This document shows, piece after piece, positions 34,937 to 42,595 of a stretch of 45,305 nt of DNA. The stretch is from a virus. The notes beneath the pieces were generated by a model that had not been told where the DNA came from, did not search any database, and saw only the letters and a program-made list of their open reading frames with translations. A program made the position numbers and the translations under genes. Positions within the stretch are counted from its first letter, which is position 1. Every line of letters begins with the position of its first letter. The stretch spans positions 1-45,305 of IMG/VR virus record IMGVR_UViG_3300042937_000333, one strand, 5' to 3'.

Positions 34937-37306
34937 ATGGATCTATTTAATCCACCAAAATTATACAATTACAACATTATGATTAAAGATATTGACTTCT
35001 CAAAATTTGAAAATCCTACAATACAAGTTGTTTGGGAGGATTTGTCAGAGAATTTCACACAAGATAAGATAAAAAGTGTTAAACATTATTTCCAAAAGAA
35101 ATATAATACGACAAATGTAAATGTCTTAACAAAAGCCAAGATTGTTGATCAAGAAACAAATCAAACAATTGATATTTCGGTAAACATTACCGACACAAAT
35201 TATCAATTGGATTTATTGAAGAATTTTATTACATCAAAGGGTTATGATAAAAAGATGGACGAAATCTTGGATTTAAATAAATCTGTTGAGGGCAGAATGG
35301 ATAATATTGACACATCACAATTCAAACAGTGGTATATTAGAAATATTGAATTTTCAAACTTTTTATCGTATGGTGAGAATCAAAAACTGGACATTGATAA
35401 GTTAAATGGTATCGTTGTTGTTGAATCAGACCCAAAAAATTTCGGTGGAAAAACTGTTTTAAGCCTGGACCTATTATTGTTTTTATTCTTTAATGAGACA
35501 ACCAAAACAACAAAGGCCGAGGAGATTTTTAACCGATTTACCGATAAAGACAAAGTCTCGGTTAAGGGTGAAATCACGATTGATGGTGAGGACTATATAA
35601 TTGTACGAACGATTGAACGAAAAAAATCAAAGAAAGGTGAATGGAATGTAAAAACCGAATTGGACTTTTTCAAAAAGTTGGGTGATGGATCGTTACAAAA
35701 CTTTACTGGGGAACAAAGACGAGAGACTGAAGATTTTATTAAGAACTCAATTGGAACAAAGGAAGACTTCTTAATGACAATTCTAACAACCGCAACAAAC
35801 TTGGAGGACTTGTTGGAATCAAAACCAACAGCAAGAGGTCAAATTTTGTCACGATTTATGGGACTAGAATTTCTTAAAAGAAAGGAAGAGGTGGCTAAAG
35901 AAATTTATTCCGAATTTAACAAGTCAAAATTATCAAACATTTATAATTCTGAACAATTAAAAAATGATATTGAGACTTATAGACAAGAAATAAGTGACCT
36001 TAATGATAAAATCATCACATACGATGTTGAACTAAAAACAATTGAAGAAGGTATCACCAAGGGTAAACAATATCGCGATGATATGTTAAACAAAAAACAT
36101 AGTGACATTGACCGTGAGATTGCGATTATGAATCCAGATGAGGTTAAAAACCAAATCCAAAAGTTAACAACCGAAAAAAGTTCATTCCAGACAAAGTTAA
36201 ACGAATTAAATGTTGTTGAACCAGAAACATTTTACCACGAGGACGAACACGACAATGTTAAAGATGAGTACAACAAGGTTAATACGGAAAAAATAACACT
36301 TGATACAAAAATATCTGAAATTGAGAAATTAAAAAGTTCTGTTAAAGGTGGTATTAAATGTGAACACTGTGGAATTGAGTTAATGAACGCTGCGATTACC
36401 CAACAAAAAATTTCAGAACTTGACGGATTTATCAATCAAAGAGATGAAAAAATTAGGTTAATGACTGATTTATCACTCAAAGAAAAAGAATTTGTTGAAA
36501 CTAAAAAACAGTTTGATGAGTATGAAAAAAACAAACTAATCAAAGAAAAATACGATTTAAGTATTGAAAGTTGTGATTTAAAAATTGCTGGTTTAAATAC
36601 AAAACTAGAAAAGTGGGAAGAAGTCCAGGATAAAATCCAAGGTAACAAAAAGATTGATGAGATGTTACTTAAAGCGGATATGCGTTTGGAAGAACTGGAA
36701 AGAACGAAAAGGGCGAAAACAACTGAAATTTCAACCGCTGAGTACAACATTAAATCCAAGAACGAAAAAATCGTACACAACGAAAGTATGATTGTCAAAA
36801 TCAATGAAGAAGAACAAAAAGACAGTATCTACAAAATGTACTTGGAGGCCTTCGGTAAAAACGGACTATCTAAAAGTATTATGAAAACAATGATGCCGTT
36901 GATTAATTCTGAGTTACAACGATTAATGGAAGATAGTGCATACTTCAAATTAGAGGTTAGAATTAACGATAAAAACGAAGTTGAGTTCATTATGGTTGAT
37001 AATAGTACTGGTGTTGAGAAATTAATGATTAGTGGGTCTGGTTATGAGAAAACAATTGCGTCATTAGCATTACGATCGGTATTAAGTAAAGTATGTTCAC
37101 TACCAAAGCCCAACATTGTTGTGTTTGACGAGGTTTTTGGAAAGATTGCGAATGACAATTTAGAGTTGGTTGCCGAATTTTTCACAAAGATTAAAACGTA
37201 TTTTGATAAGATCTTTGTTATCAGTCACAATCCATTAATTAACCAATGGGCAGATTCAACGATTAGAGTTACCAAGGAAGACAATGTTTCACGAATTTTA
37301 TCTTAA
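34937..37306 (+). CDS. Recombination endonuclease subunit, T4 gp46 / SbcC (Rad50)-like
   Basis: A 789-residue SMC-type ATPase, longer than T4 gp46 (560). The N-terminal ~130 residues are an extension before the ATPase fold begins at WYIRNIEFSNFLSYGE. Walker A is atypical, DPKNFGGKT at 165-173, lacking the usual first Gly. A long Lys/Glu coiled coil (about 310-660) contains a zinc-hook-like CEHC at residues 475-478. The signature motif ISGSG (698-702), Walker B with D731/E732 (NIVVFDEVFG) and the SHNPLI motif close the fold. It pairs with the 32317-33096 gene to process DNA ends. It lies six bases before the next gene. Confidence 0.85.
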   Translation: MDLFNPPKLYNYNIMIKDIDFSKFENPTIQVVWEDLSENFTQDKIKSVKHYFQKKYNTTNVNVLTKAKIVDQETNQTIDISVNITDTNYQLDLLKNFITSKGYDKKMDEILDLNKSVEGRMDNIDTSQFKQWYIRNIEFSNFLSYGENQKLDIDKLNGIVVVESDPKNFGGKTVLSLDLLLFLFFNETTKTTKAEEIFNRFTDKDKVSVKGEITIDGEDYIIVRTIERKKSKKGEWNVKTELDFFKKLGDGSLQNFTGEQRRETEDFIKNSIGTKEDFLMTILTTATNLEDLLESKPTARGQILSRFMGLEFLKRKEEVAKEIYSEFNKSKLSNIYNSEQLKNDIETYRQEISDLNDKIITYDVELKTIEEGITKGKQYRDDMLNKKHSDIDREIAIMNPDEVKNQIQKLTTEKSSFQTKLNELNVVEPETFYHEDEHDNVKDEYNKVNTEKITLDTKISEIEKLKSSVKGGIKCEHCGIELMNAAITQQKISELDGFINQRDEKIRLMTDLSLKEKEFVETKKQFDEYEKNKLIKEKYDLSIESCDLKIAGLNTKLEKWEEVQDKIQGNKKIDEMLLKADMRLEELERTKRAKTTEISTAEYNIKSKNEKIVHNESMIVKINEEEQKDSIYKMYLEAFGKNGLSKSIMKTMMPLINSELQRLMEDSAYFKLEVRINDKNEVEFIMVDNSTGVEKLMISGSGYEKTIASLALRSVLSKVCSLPKPNIVVFDEVFGKIANDNLELVAEFFTKIKTYFDKIFVISHNPLINQWADSTIRVTKEDNVSRILS

Positions 37307-37312
37307 TTTAAT

Positions 37313-37846
37313 ATGCAAAAAAGATGTTTAACGGGTACAATTTTTGAAAAATTTTTATGTACGGATGGTTTTATCCACAAATCAAAATCACCAAAGGTAA
37401 AATACTCTGGTGAGGGTAAATCCATCCTAAGTAAAATTAAAAACTCAAATTATGATCCATCAATAGTGGAAGTATTACCTGAAAGTGATTTTACAAAATA
37501 CGACATTATAAATGAAGAAACCAACGAAAAGTTGGAAGCAAAAAAATACAAAAGAGAGTCGGTAACAAAATGGACACTATTCTCTGAACCATTTTTTAAG
37601 ATTGCAACAAGAAAACAAGCAACAAAAATTACCGTCAGACAATATAATTTATTTGTCAATCGTTTTTGGAAACTTAACAATAAAAAAGGGTTTTTTGATG
37701 ATATCATAACACAAATGACTGAAACGTTATCTGGGATTTGTGTTATTGATGGATTCATACCAATAGATGATATTGAGTTTAGGTTTGTTGTTAAAGATTC
37801 CTGGATGGGATATAAAAGAATTACATTAGAATTTAGAGTAAAATAA
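37313..37846 (+). CDS. Hypothetical protein
   Basis: A 177-residue soluble protein of unknown function, starting MQKRCLTGTIFEKFLCTDGF six bases after the gp46-like stop. It is rich in Lys/Thr with several aromatic clusters (SEPFFKIATRKQA, NLFVNRFWKLNNKKGFF) and ends KRITLEFRVK. It could be a nucleic acid-binding partner of the ATPase, but there is no motif evidence. It is followed by a promoter and the sigma unit. Confidence 0.58.
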   Translation: MQKRCLTGTIFEKFLCTDGFIHKSKSPKVKYSGEGKSILSKIKNSNYDPSIVEVLPESDFTKYDIINEETNEKLEAKKYKRESVTKWTLFSEPFFKIATRKQATKITVRQYNLFVNRFWKLNNKKGFFDDIITQMTETLSGICVIDGFIPIDDIEFRFVVKDSWMGYKRITLEFRVK

Positions 37847-37892
37847 ATCAAATTTGACACAAAAAAAATTAGTATATATACTAAACTTTCAC

Positions 37893-37900
37893 TACCTTTG
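37893..37900 (+). promoter_or_regulatory. Bacteroidetes-type promoter -7 element (TACCTTTG)
   Basis: TACCTTTG matches TAnnTTTG exactly. No TTG sits at the usual -33 distance. The ATG of the next gene is 24 bases downstream. It would drive the two-gene unit that contains the sigma factor. Confidence 0.6.
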
Positions 37901-37923
37901 TATCAACAAAAAAAGATAACATT

Positions 37924-38466
37924 ATGAAGTATTTATTATTTGTCTATCCCAATCATACATACTGGGAAGCCGATATTATGAACCACGAAATAGGGGTTGA
38001 ACTAACTAAAATTTCAAAAGAAAAAAAACCAGTTAATTTTATTTACAGCGAAACGGATTCGGTATTTAATTTCAATTCTGATTTGTCGGAAGATGAGTTA
38101 TTAATATACCTTGATACGTTAGATCCCATAATAGATGAGTTTACCTATATTTTAGTTAGAGGTGCTAAAAGTATCACGTCAAATTTACCTAAACAACATT
38201 TTAAACAATTAACAAACCCTAAAAATAAGGGTAAAACAGATGGTGATATTAATTATTTCGCAACAAGTGACGGTGAATTAGATCAAAACTATTATGAAAC
38301 ATTAGTGAATAACGCCATGGATTATTTTTTCAGTAAAAATCTAGGACAAAATGTTTGTACAATGACACTTGACGACCTATTAGATAAAATATCATTAGAT
38401 GGTATTGATTCATTAACAACAGAAGAGAAAAATAAATTAGACGAATATTCAAAAACACAATTATGA
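37924..38466 (+). CDS. Hypothetical protein upstream of the sigma factor
   Basis: A 180-residue unknown protein, starting MKYLLFVYPNHTYWEADIM. It has a beta-rich N-terminal half, a central segment VRGAKSITSNLPKQ, and an acidic helical C-terminus (LTTEEKNKLDEYSKTQL). Its stop overlaps the start of the sigma gene by four bases (ATGA), so the two are probably translationally coupled. A partner or anti-sigma role is conceivable from this coupling only; no motif supports it. Confidence 0.58.
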   Translation: MKYLLFVYPNHTYWEADIMNHEIGVELTKISKEKKPVNFIYSETDSVFNFNSDLSEDELLIYLDTLDPIIDEFTYILVRGAKSITSNLPKQHFKQLTNPKNKGKTDGDINYFATSDGELDQNYYETLVNNAMDYFFSKNLGQNVCTMTLDDLLDKISLDGIDSLTTEEKNKLDEYSKTQL

Positions 38467-39263
38467 GAGAAAAAACAAACGGAGCGCCGATTAATCAAGA
38501 CGAAATTTATCACTACTTAAAGGACATTAGAAAAATAAAAGTAATGACACCTGAACGTGAGAAAGAATTAGCGATTAAAATGAAGTCAGAAGAAACGTCG
38601 TTGATTGAAAAGAAACGGATTGAAGAGGAGTTAATACAAGGTAACCTACGTTTTGTTATCACCGTCGCAAAACAATATCAAAATCAAGGTCTTGAATTAC
38701 CAGACTTAATTGCCGAAGGAAATCTTGGTTTAATGAAAGCAATTAAACATTTTGATTGGACAAAAGATCTTAGATTTATATCATATGCTGTTTGGTGGGT
38801 TAAACAATCAATAATACAATCACTAAATGATAATTCAAGAACAATACGACTACCAGTTAATGTTGTCCAGGATTTACAACGAGCAAAAAAAGAAGTTGAA
38901 CAGAACGGTAAAAAAATAGACGATAAATTCTCTGCATTACCATCAATTATCAACTTGGATATGAACATCAATGAAGAAGGTGATACGTTAGTAGACATCA
39001 TCCAGAACCATAACGCTGAAGCACCAGACGCATGTTTTGATACCAAAGATATTTTAAAACAAAAATTAATATCGTTATTGGACGTATTGGATGATCGTGA
39101 AAAAGTTATTGTTGAAGATTACTTTGGTTTAAGTGGAACACCAAGAACTTTAGAAGACATTGGATCCGATTTTAACTTAACGAAAGAACGCGTTAGACAG
39201 GTAAAGGAAAAAAGTTTAAGAAAGTTAAGAAACCATTGTTCTGAATTATTTGATTATTTATAA
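38463..39263 (+). CDS. Full-length sigma-70 family factor
   Basis: A 266-residue sigma factor with recognisable regions: 1.2 (DEIYHYLKDIRKIKVMTPER), 2 (NLRFVITVAKQYQNQG, DLIAEGNLGLMKAIKHFDW and the W-rich 2.3/2.4 stretch SYAVWWVKQSIIQSL), 3 (IRLPVNVVQDLQRAKKEV) and 4 (TLEDIGSDFNLTKERVRQVK, LRKLRNH). It resembles the short Bacteroidetes primary sigma type rather than T4 gp55, which lacks most of region 4. It probably redirects host RNA polymerase to phage promoters, perhaps those with TATTTAT. It is read from a host-type promoter at 37893. A 16-bp palindrome (39262-39277) overlaps its end. Confidence 0.86.
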   Translation: MREKTNGAPINQDEIYHYLKDIRKIKVMTPEREKELAIKMKSEETSLIEKKRIEEELIQGNLRFVITVAKQYQNQGLELPDLIAEGNLGLMKAIKHFDWTKDLRFISYAVWWVKQSIIQSLNDNSRTIRLPVNVVQDLQRAKKEVEQNGKKIDDKFSALPSIINLDMNINEEGDTLVDIIQNHNAEAPDACFDTKDILKQKLISLLDVLDDREKVIVEDYFGLSGTPRTLEDIGSDFNLTKERVRQVKEKSLRKLRNHCSELFDYL

Positions 39264-39319
39264 ATCAATATTGATTTGCTAAAATATGTTAAAAAAAATT
39301 TTTGTATTGAAAAATAACA

Positions 39320-39327
39320 TACCTTTG
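39320..39327 (+). promoter_or_regulatory. Bacteroidetes-type promoter -7 element (TACCTTTG)
   Basis: TACCTTTG lies 28 bases before the ATG at 39356. A TTTG at 39301-39304 is upstream but with a short spacer (15). It gives the next small gene its own transcript, closed by the terminator at 39620. Confidence 0.6.
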
Positions 39328-39355
39328 TCTTGTTAATCATTTAAAAATATGTCTT

Positions 39356-39586
39356 ATGTTGAATTTATGTAAAAAGGTTGAAAAGGATTTCCAAATCCTT
39401 AAAAGTGGTGTTAAGAATGACACGCTTACAATCAACGAGATTGATACTATGAGTTTTGAATTACTTGGTATTTTAGGAACATTGACACAAAACAATGTTG
39501 TTAACATCAACGGAAAGGAAACTGTTGATAAATACAAAGATCGTGTTTGGATGATTATTGAGAACGTAGGTTTATTGGCCGACTAA
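39356..39586 (+). CDS. Small helical hypothetical protein
   Basis: A 76-residue protein (MLNLCKKVEKDFQILKSGVK start, ending VWMIIENVGLLAD), predicted as two or three helices. It is the only gene between a host-type promoter and a strong terminator, so it is a monocistronic unit, probably early. A seven-codon frame starting at 39349 overlaps its first codons, which could affect initiation. No family recognised; an early regulatory or anti-host role is a guess from its isolated unit. Confidence 0.55.
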   Translation: MLNLCKKVEKDFQILKSGVKNDTLTINEIDTMSFELLGILGTLTQNNVVNINGKETVDKYKDRVWMIIENVGLLAD

Positions 39587-39619
39587 ACTTGATAATTAAT
39601 TTCTTGAAAATATTTGATT

Positions 39620-39647
39620 CCCACCGTAAATGGTGGGTTTTTTTTTT
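39620..39647 (+). terminator. Rho-independent terminator
   Basis: A six-bp stem (CCCACC / GGTGGG) around a GTAAAT loop is followed directly by ten T's. It ends the small-gene transcript and lies 47 bases before the first methyltransferase start. Confidence 0.9.
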
Positions 39648-39657
39648 GATCATATCA

Positions 39658-39689
39658 TTTGACATTAAAAAACGTTTCACCTATATTTC
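39658..39689 (+). promoter_or_regulatory. Bacteroidetes-type promoter for methyltransferases
   Basis: TTTG at 39658-39661, a 20-base gap, and TATATTTC at 39682-39689 match the -33/-7 layout with one change (final G to C). ATG 39694 is four bases downstream, so a leaderless message is likely. It follows a terminator, so it should be the start of the three-gene unit. Confidence 0.58.
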
Positions 39690-39693
39690 ATCT

Positions 39694-40530
39694 ATGAATG
39701 TATTAAGTTTATTTGATGGATTATCTTGTGGTCAAATTGCCCTTAATAGAGTTGGAATTAAATACAACAAGTATTTTGCGTCAGAGATTGACGAATACGC
39801 GATTAAAGTAACCCAACAGAATTATCCAGGAACAACCCAAATTGGTGATGTAACACAAGTTAAAGGATCTGAGTTACCACAAATTGATCTTATCATTGGT
39901 GGATCACCTTGTCAAGGATTTTCATTTGCGGGAAAAGGTTTAAATTTTGACGATCCAAGAAGTGCTTTATTCTTTGAATTTGTTAGATTAGTAAAAGAAT
40001 GTAATCCGAAATACTTTTTACTTGAAAATGTTAAAATGAAAAAAGAACACGAAGATGTTATTACTGAACATATGGGGATTAAACCTATTAAGATTAATAG
40101 TAAATTAGTATCAGCACAAAGTAGGGAAAGACTATATTGGACTAATATTCCGAACATAAAACAACCGGAAGATAAAGGTATTTTAGTTAAAGATATTTTA
40201 GATTATACCACCGAACATAAACTTTTAACTGAGAAGGGTATTAAATCACAAATCCATTATGCCAAAAATTACAAGTCAATAGGTAAATCACCAACATTAA
40301 CTAGTGAATTGGCGCACGGTTGGGGTAAGAACATCACACCCAAATGTTATATTGAAATAAAAGCAATTACTGGTGAGGATAGGTTATTCTCACCATTAGA
40401 ATGTGAACGATTACAAACAGTTCCAGATAATTACACTTCAGTTGTATCAAATACACAAAGATATAAAATGTTGGGGAATGGATGGACAGTAGATGTAATC
40501 GCACATATATTTAAAAATATTGAAATATGA
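39694..40530 (+). CDS. DNA cytosine-C5 methyltransferase 1
   Basis: A 278-residue C5-cytosine methyltransferase; I start it at ATG 39694 (MNVLSLFDGLSCGQ), because an upstream in-frame extension to 39589 would run through the terminator. The motifs are complete: I (LSLFDGLSCG, SAM binding), IV (PCQ at residues 72-74 in GGSPCQGFSFAG, catalytic Cys73), VI (LLENV), VIII (SRERLYW) and X (GNGWTVDVIAHIF). The target-recognition region, about residues 160-230, differs from that of its two paralogues. It is the first of three overlapping copies (4-base ATGA). It would protect phage DNA from restriction. Confidence 0.88.
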   Translation: MNVLSLFDGLSCGQIALNRVGIKYNKYFASEIDEYAIKVTQQNYPGTTQIGDVTQVKGSELPQIDLIIGGSPCQGFSFAGKGLNFDDPRSALFFEFVRLVKECNPKYFLLENVKMKKEHEDVITEHMGIKPIKINSKLVSAQSRERLYWTNIPNIKQPEDKGILVKDILDYTTEHKLLTEKGIKSQIHYAKNYKSIGKSPTLTSELAHGWGKNITPKCYIEIKAITGEDRLFSPLECERLQTVPDNYTSVVSNTQRYKMLGNGWTVDVIAHIFKNIEI

Positions 40531-41324
40531 ATGTATTAAGTTTATTTGACGGCATGTCAGTAGGACAAATTGCTCTTAATAGAGTTGGAATTAAGTATGA
40601 CAAATATTTTGCATCAGAGATTGATAAATTTGCAATACAAGTAACACAATGTAATTATCCAGAAACAACCCAAATTGGGGATGTAACACAAGTGAAAGGT
40701 TCCGATCTGCCACAAATTGATCTTATTATTGGTGGATCACCTTGTCAAGGATTTTCATTTGCTGGTAAACAATTGAATTTTGATGATCCAAGAAGTGCTT
40801 TATTCTTTGAGTTTGTTAGGTTAATTGAAGAATGTAAACCAAAGTATTTTCTACTTGAAAATGTTGTGATGAAAAAAGAATATGAAGATATTATCACACA
40901 ACATATGGGTGTAAAACCAATTCTCATAAATAGTAATCTTGTTTCAGCACAAAATAGAAAACGACTTTATTGGACCAACATTCCAAACATAGAACAACCA
41001 GAAGATTTAAATATAACTATGTCTGACATACTTTTAAGTGGTCAACATATACTTGTCTCAAAACAAAAAAAGGAACATAAACCTGGTGGTGATAAAACGG
41101 CAACATTACTTGCTAGAGACTATAAAGGATTTGGTAATCAACAAATGAGTGGTGCTATGGACAATGGTAATATTAGAATGTTTACACCTGTAGAATATGA
41201 AAGATTACAAACTGTTCCAGATAATTACACCTCTGTCGTCTCAAACACCCAAAGATATAAAATGCTTGGAAATGGATGGACTGTTGATGTAATTGCACAT
41301 ATATTTAAAAATATAGAAATATGA
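40527..41324 (+). CDS. DNA cytosine-C5 methyltransferase 2
   Basis: A 265-residue paralogue, starting in an ATGA overlap with methyltransferase 1. It has the same N-terminal half almost residue for residue (LSLFDGMSVGQIALNRVG; PCQ at 72-74) and a near-identical C-terminal motif block (YERLQTVPDNYTSVVSNTQR). The region between motifs VIII and IX, about residues 160-205, is short and distinct (SGQHILVSKQKKEHKPGGDK), so the recognition sequence is probably different from copies 1 and 3. One change from the others is FDGMSVGQ in motif I, where Cys is replaced by Val. Probably active. Confidence 0.87.
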   Translation: MNVLSLFDGMSVGQIALNRVGIKYDKYFASEIDKFAIQVTQCNYPETTQIGDVTQVKGSDLPQIDLIIGGSPCQGFSFAGKQLNFDDPRSALFFEFVRLIEECKPKYFLLENVVMKKEYEDIITQHMGVKPILINSNLVSAQNRKRLYWTNIPNIEQPEDLNITMSDILLSGQHILVSKQKKEHKPGGDKTATLLARDYKGFGNQQMSGAMDNGNIRMFTPVEYERLQTVPDNYTSVVSNTQRYKMLGNGWTVDVIAHIFKNIEI

Positions 41325-42229
41325 ATGTATTAAGTTTATTTGATGGGTTATCTTGCGGTCAAATCGCATTGAACCGTGCTGATATTAAATATGAAAATTA
41401 TTTTGCTTCCGAAATTGACAAACACGCAATCAAGGTAACGCAACACAATTACCCAAACACAATACAACTTGGAAGTGTTACAGAAATTAAAGGGTCTGAT
41501 TTACCACAAATTGATCTTATCATTGGTGGATCACCGTGTCAAGGATTTTCATTCGCTGGTAAACAATTAAACTTTGATGATCCACGAAGTAAATTATTTT
41601 TTGAGTTTGTTAGACTAAAAAATGAGTTAAATCCAAAATACTTTTTACTTGAAAACGTTGTGATGAAACAAGAGTTCCAGGATGTAATAACCGAGTATCT
41701 GGGTGTCAAACCAATTAAGATTAATAGTAAATTGGTATCAGCACAAACCAGAGAAAGATTATATTGGACTAATATACCAAATTTAAAACAACCAGAGGAT
41801 TGTGGAATAACATTAAATGATATCTTGGAGGATATTGGTATAAATGGTGAATCTTTTGATAAAACAAAATTAAATAAAGCGACAATATTAGGTAGAAGAT
41901 TAGATTCTCGTGGTAAACGGATGGATTATGACAAAACAATCCCAATTACACAATGTTTGGAGGTTAGAGCGACAAATAGAGATAAAAGTAATTGTTTAAC
42001 AACGGTTGCAAAAGATAATGTTTTAACAACACTACCAATTGGTCGTCACGTTGACGCATTTAAAAAGAATTTACCATTCAGATATTTTACAATAAAAGAA
42101 CATTGTAGACTACAAACCGTACCAGATACTTATTTTGATGGTGTTGCGAGTGAAAATCAAATTAGAAAAATGTTAGGAAATGGGTGGACAGTTGATGTTA
42201 TTTCACATATTTTTAAAAATATTTTGTGA
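41321..42229 (+). CDS. DNA cytosine-C5 methyltransferase 3
   Basis: A 302-residue paralogue that again begins in an ATGA overlap. Motifs I, IV (PCQ at 72-74), VI (LLENV), VIII (TRERLYW) and X (GNGWTVDVISHIF) are present. Its recognition region is the longest of the three, about residues 165-265 (TILGRRLDSRGKRMDYDK, then AKDNVLTTLPIGRHV), and shows no obvious match to the other two. The C-terminal block is more diverged (ERLQTVPDNYTS becomes CRLQTVPDTYFDG), so this copy is the oldest branch of the trio. It ends eight bases before the TATTTAT and promoter of the RNA region. Confidence 0.87.
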   Translation: MNVLSLFDGLSCGQIALNRADIKYENYFASEIDKHAIKVTQHNYPNTIQLGSVTEIKGSDLPQIDLIIGGSPCQGFSFAGKQLNFDDPRSKLFFEFVRLKNELNPKYFLLENVVMKQEFQDVITEYLGVKPIKINSKLVSAQTRERLYWTNIPNLKQPEDCGITLNDILEDIGINGESFDKTKLNKATILGRRLDSRGKRMDYDKTIPITQCLEVRATNRDKSNCLTTVAKDNVLTTLPIGRHVDAFKKNLPFRYFTIKEHCRLQTVPDTYFDGVASENQIRKMLGNGWTVDVISHIFKNIL

Positions 42230-42232
42230 AAG

Positions 42233-42265
42233 TTGTTATTTATTCAAAATAAAGTGTTACATTTG
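42233..42265 (+). promoter_or_regulatory. Bacteroidetes-type promoter for the RNA region
   Basis: TACATTTG at 42258-42265 matches TAnnTTTG. A TTG at 42233-42235 gives a -33 element with a slightly long 22-base gap, and a TATTTAT (42237-42243) lies between them. Predicted start of transcription is near 42270, with no start codon following for a plus-strand gene. Confidence 0.6.
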
Positions 42266-42269
42266 TACT

Positions 42270-42595
42270 GTTGGATTAATCAACAACTTGTTTTTGGACT
42301 CCCAAGTATAGAAAAGGAGTTTATCACTTAACTCACGGGTTAGGTGGGGTGATTGAAAAAGATGGGAGATCCCCAAAATACACAGAAACGTGGTAATTAC
42401 CAGCCATCCCATATACGGCTAGATGGGCGTTAAGTCTTTACGAGATAAGGACAGAAAGGACGGGTTAAAAATCACAAATGAGCTCAAAGTGATGGTTTAA
42501 GTAGAAGTAGTTTGGGAAGAAACGAGCCCAGGCTGATAGGAAGATGGAAGACGATTAAGATACTAATATCCTATCCTACTTAAGCAACCCAAATT
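42270..42595 (+). ncRNA. Candidate structured non-coding RNA, ~325 nt
   Basis: About 310 bases here have no plus-strand gene, and G+C rises to roughly 40-47% per line against about 31% around it. Several complementary segments can be drawn: TGTTG/CAACA (42269-42285), ACTCC/GGAGT (42298-42320), GGGG/CCCC (42346-42374), GTCTT/AGGAC near 42434-42452, GATAGGA/TCCTATC (42535-42575) and a ten-base helix 42495-42504 with 42576-42585 that encloses the last. TTTGGG (42511-42516) could also pair with CCCAAA (42588-42593) as a pseudoknot. It follows a host-type promoter. I do not recognise the family; tRNA, tmRNA, RNase P RNA, SRP RNA and group I intron were considered and not supported. The 3' end is uncertain. 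Confidence 0.6.

Noticed and set aside
39589-39693. N-terminal extension of the first methyltransferase
   Set aside because: It would run through the Rho-independent terminator and promoter; paralogues all start at MNVLSLFDG.
42270-42595. tRNA, tmRNA, RNase P RNA, SRP RNA or group I intron
   Set aside because: No tRNA-like T-loop or CCA, no GGTTCGA-type element, no RNase P core (GAGGAAAGTC), and no clear P/Q/R/S segments; kept as an unassigned structured RNA.
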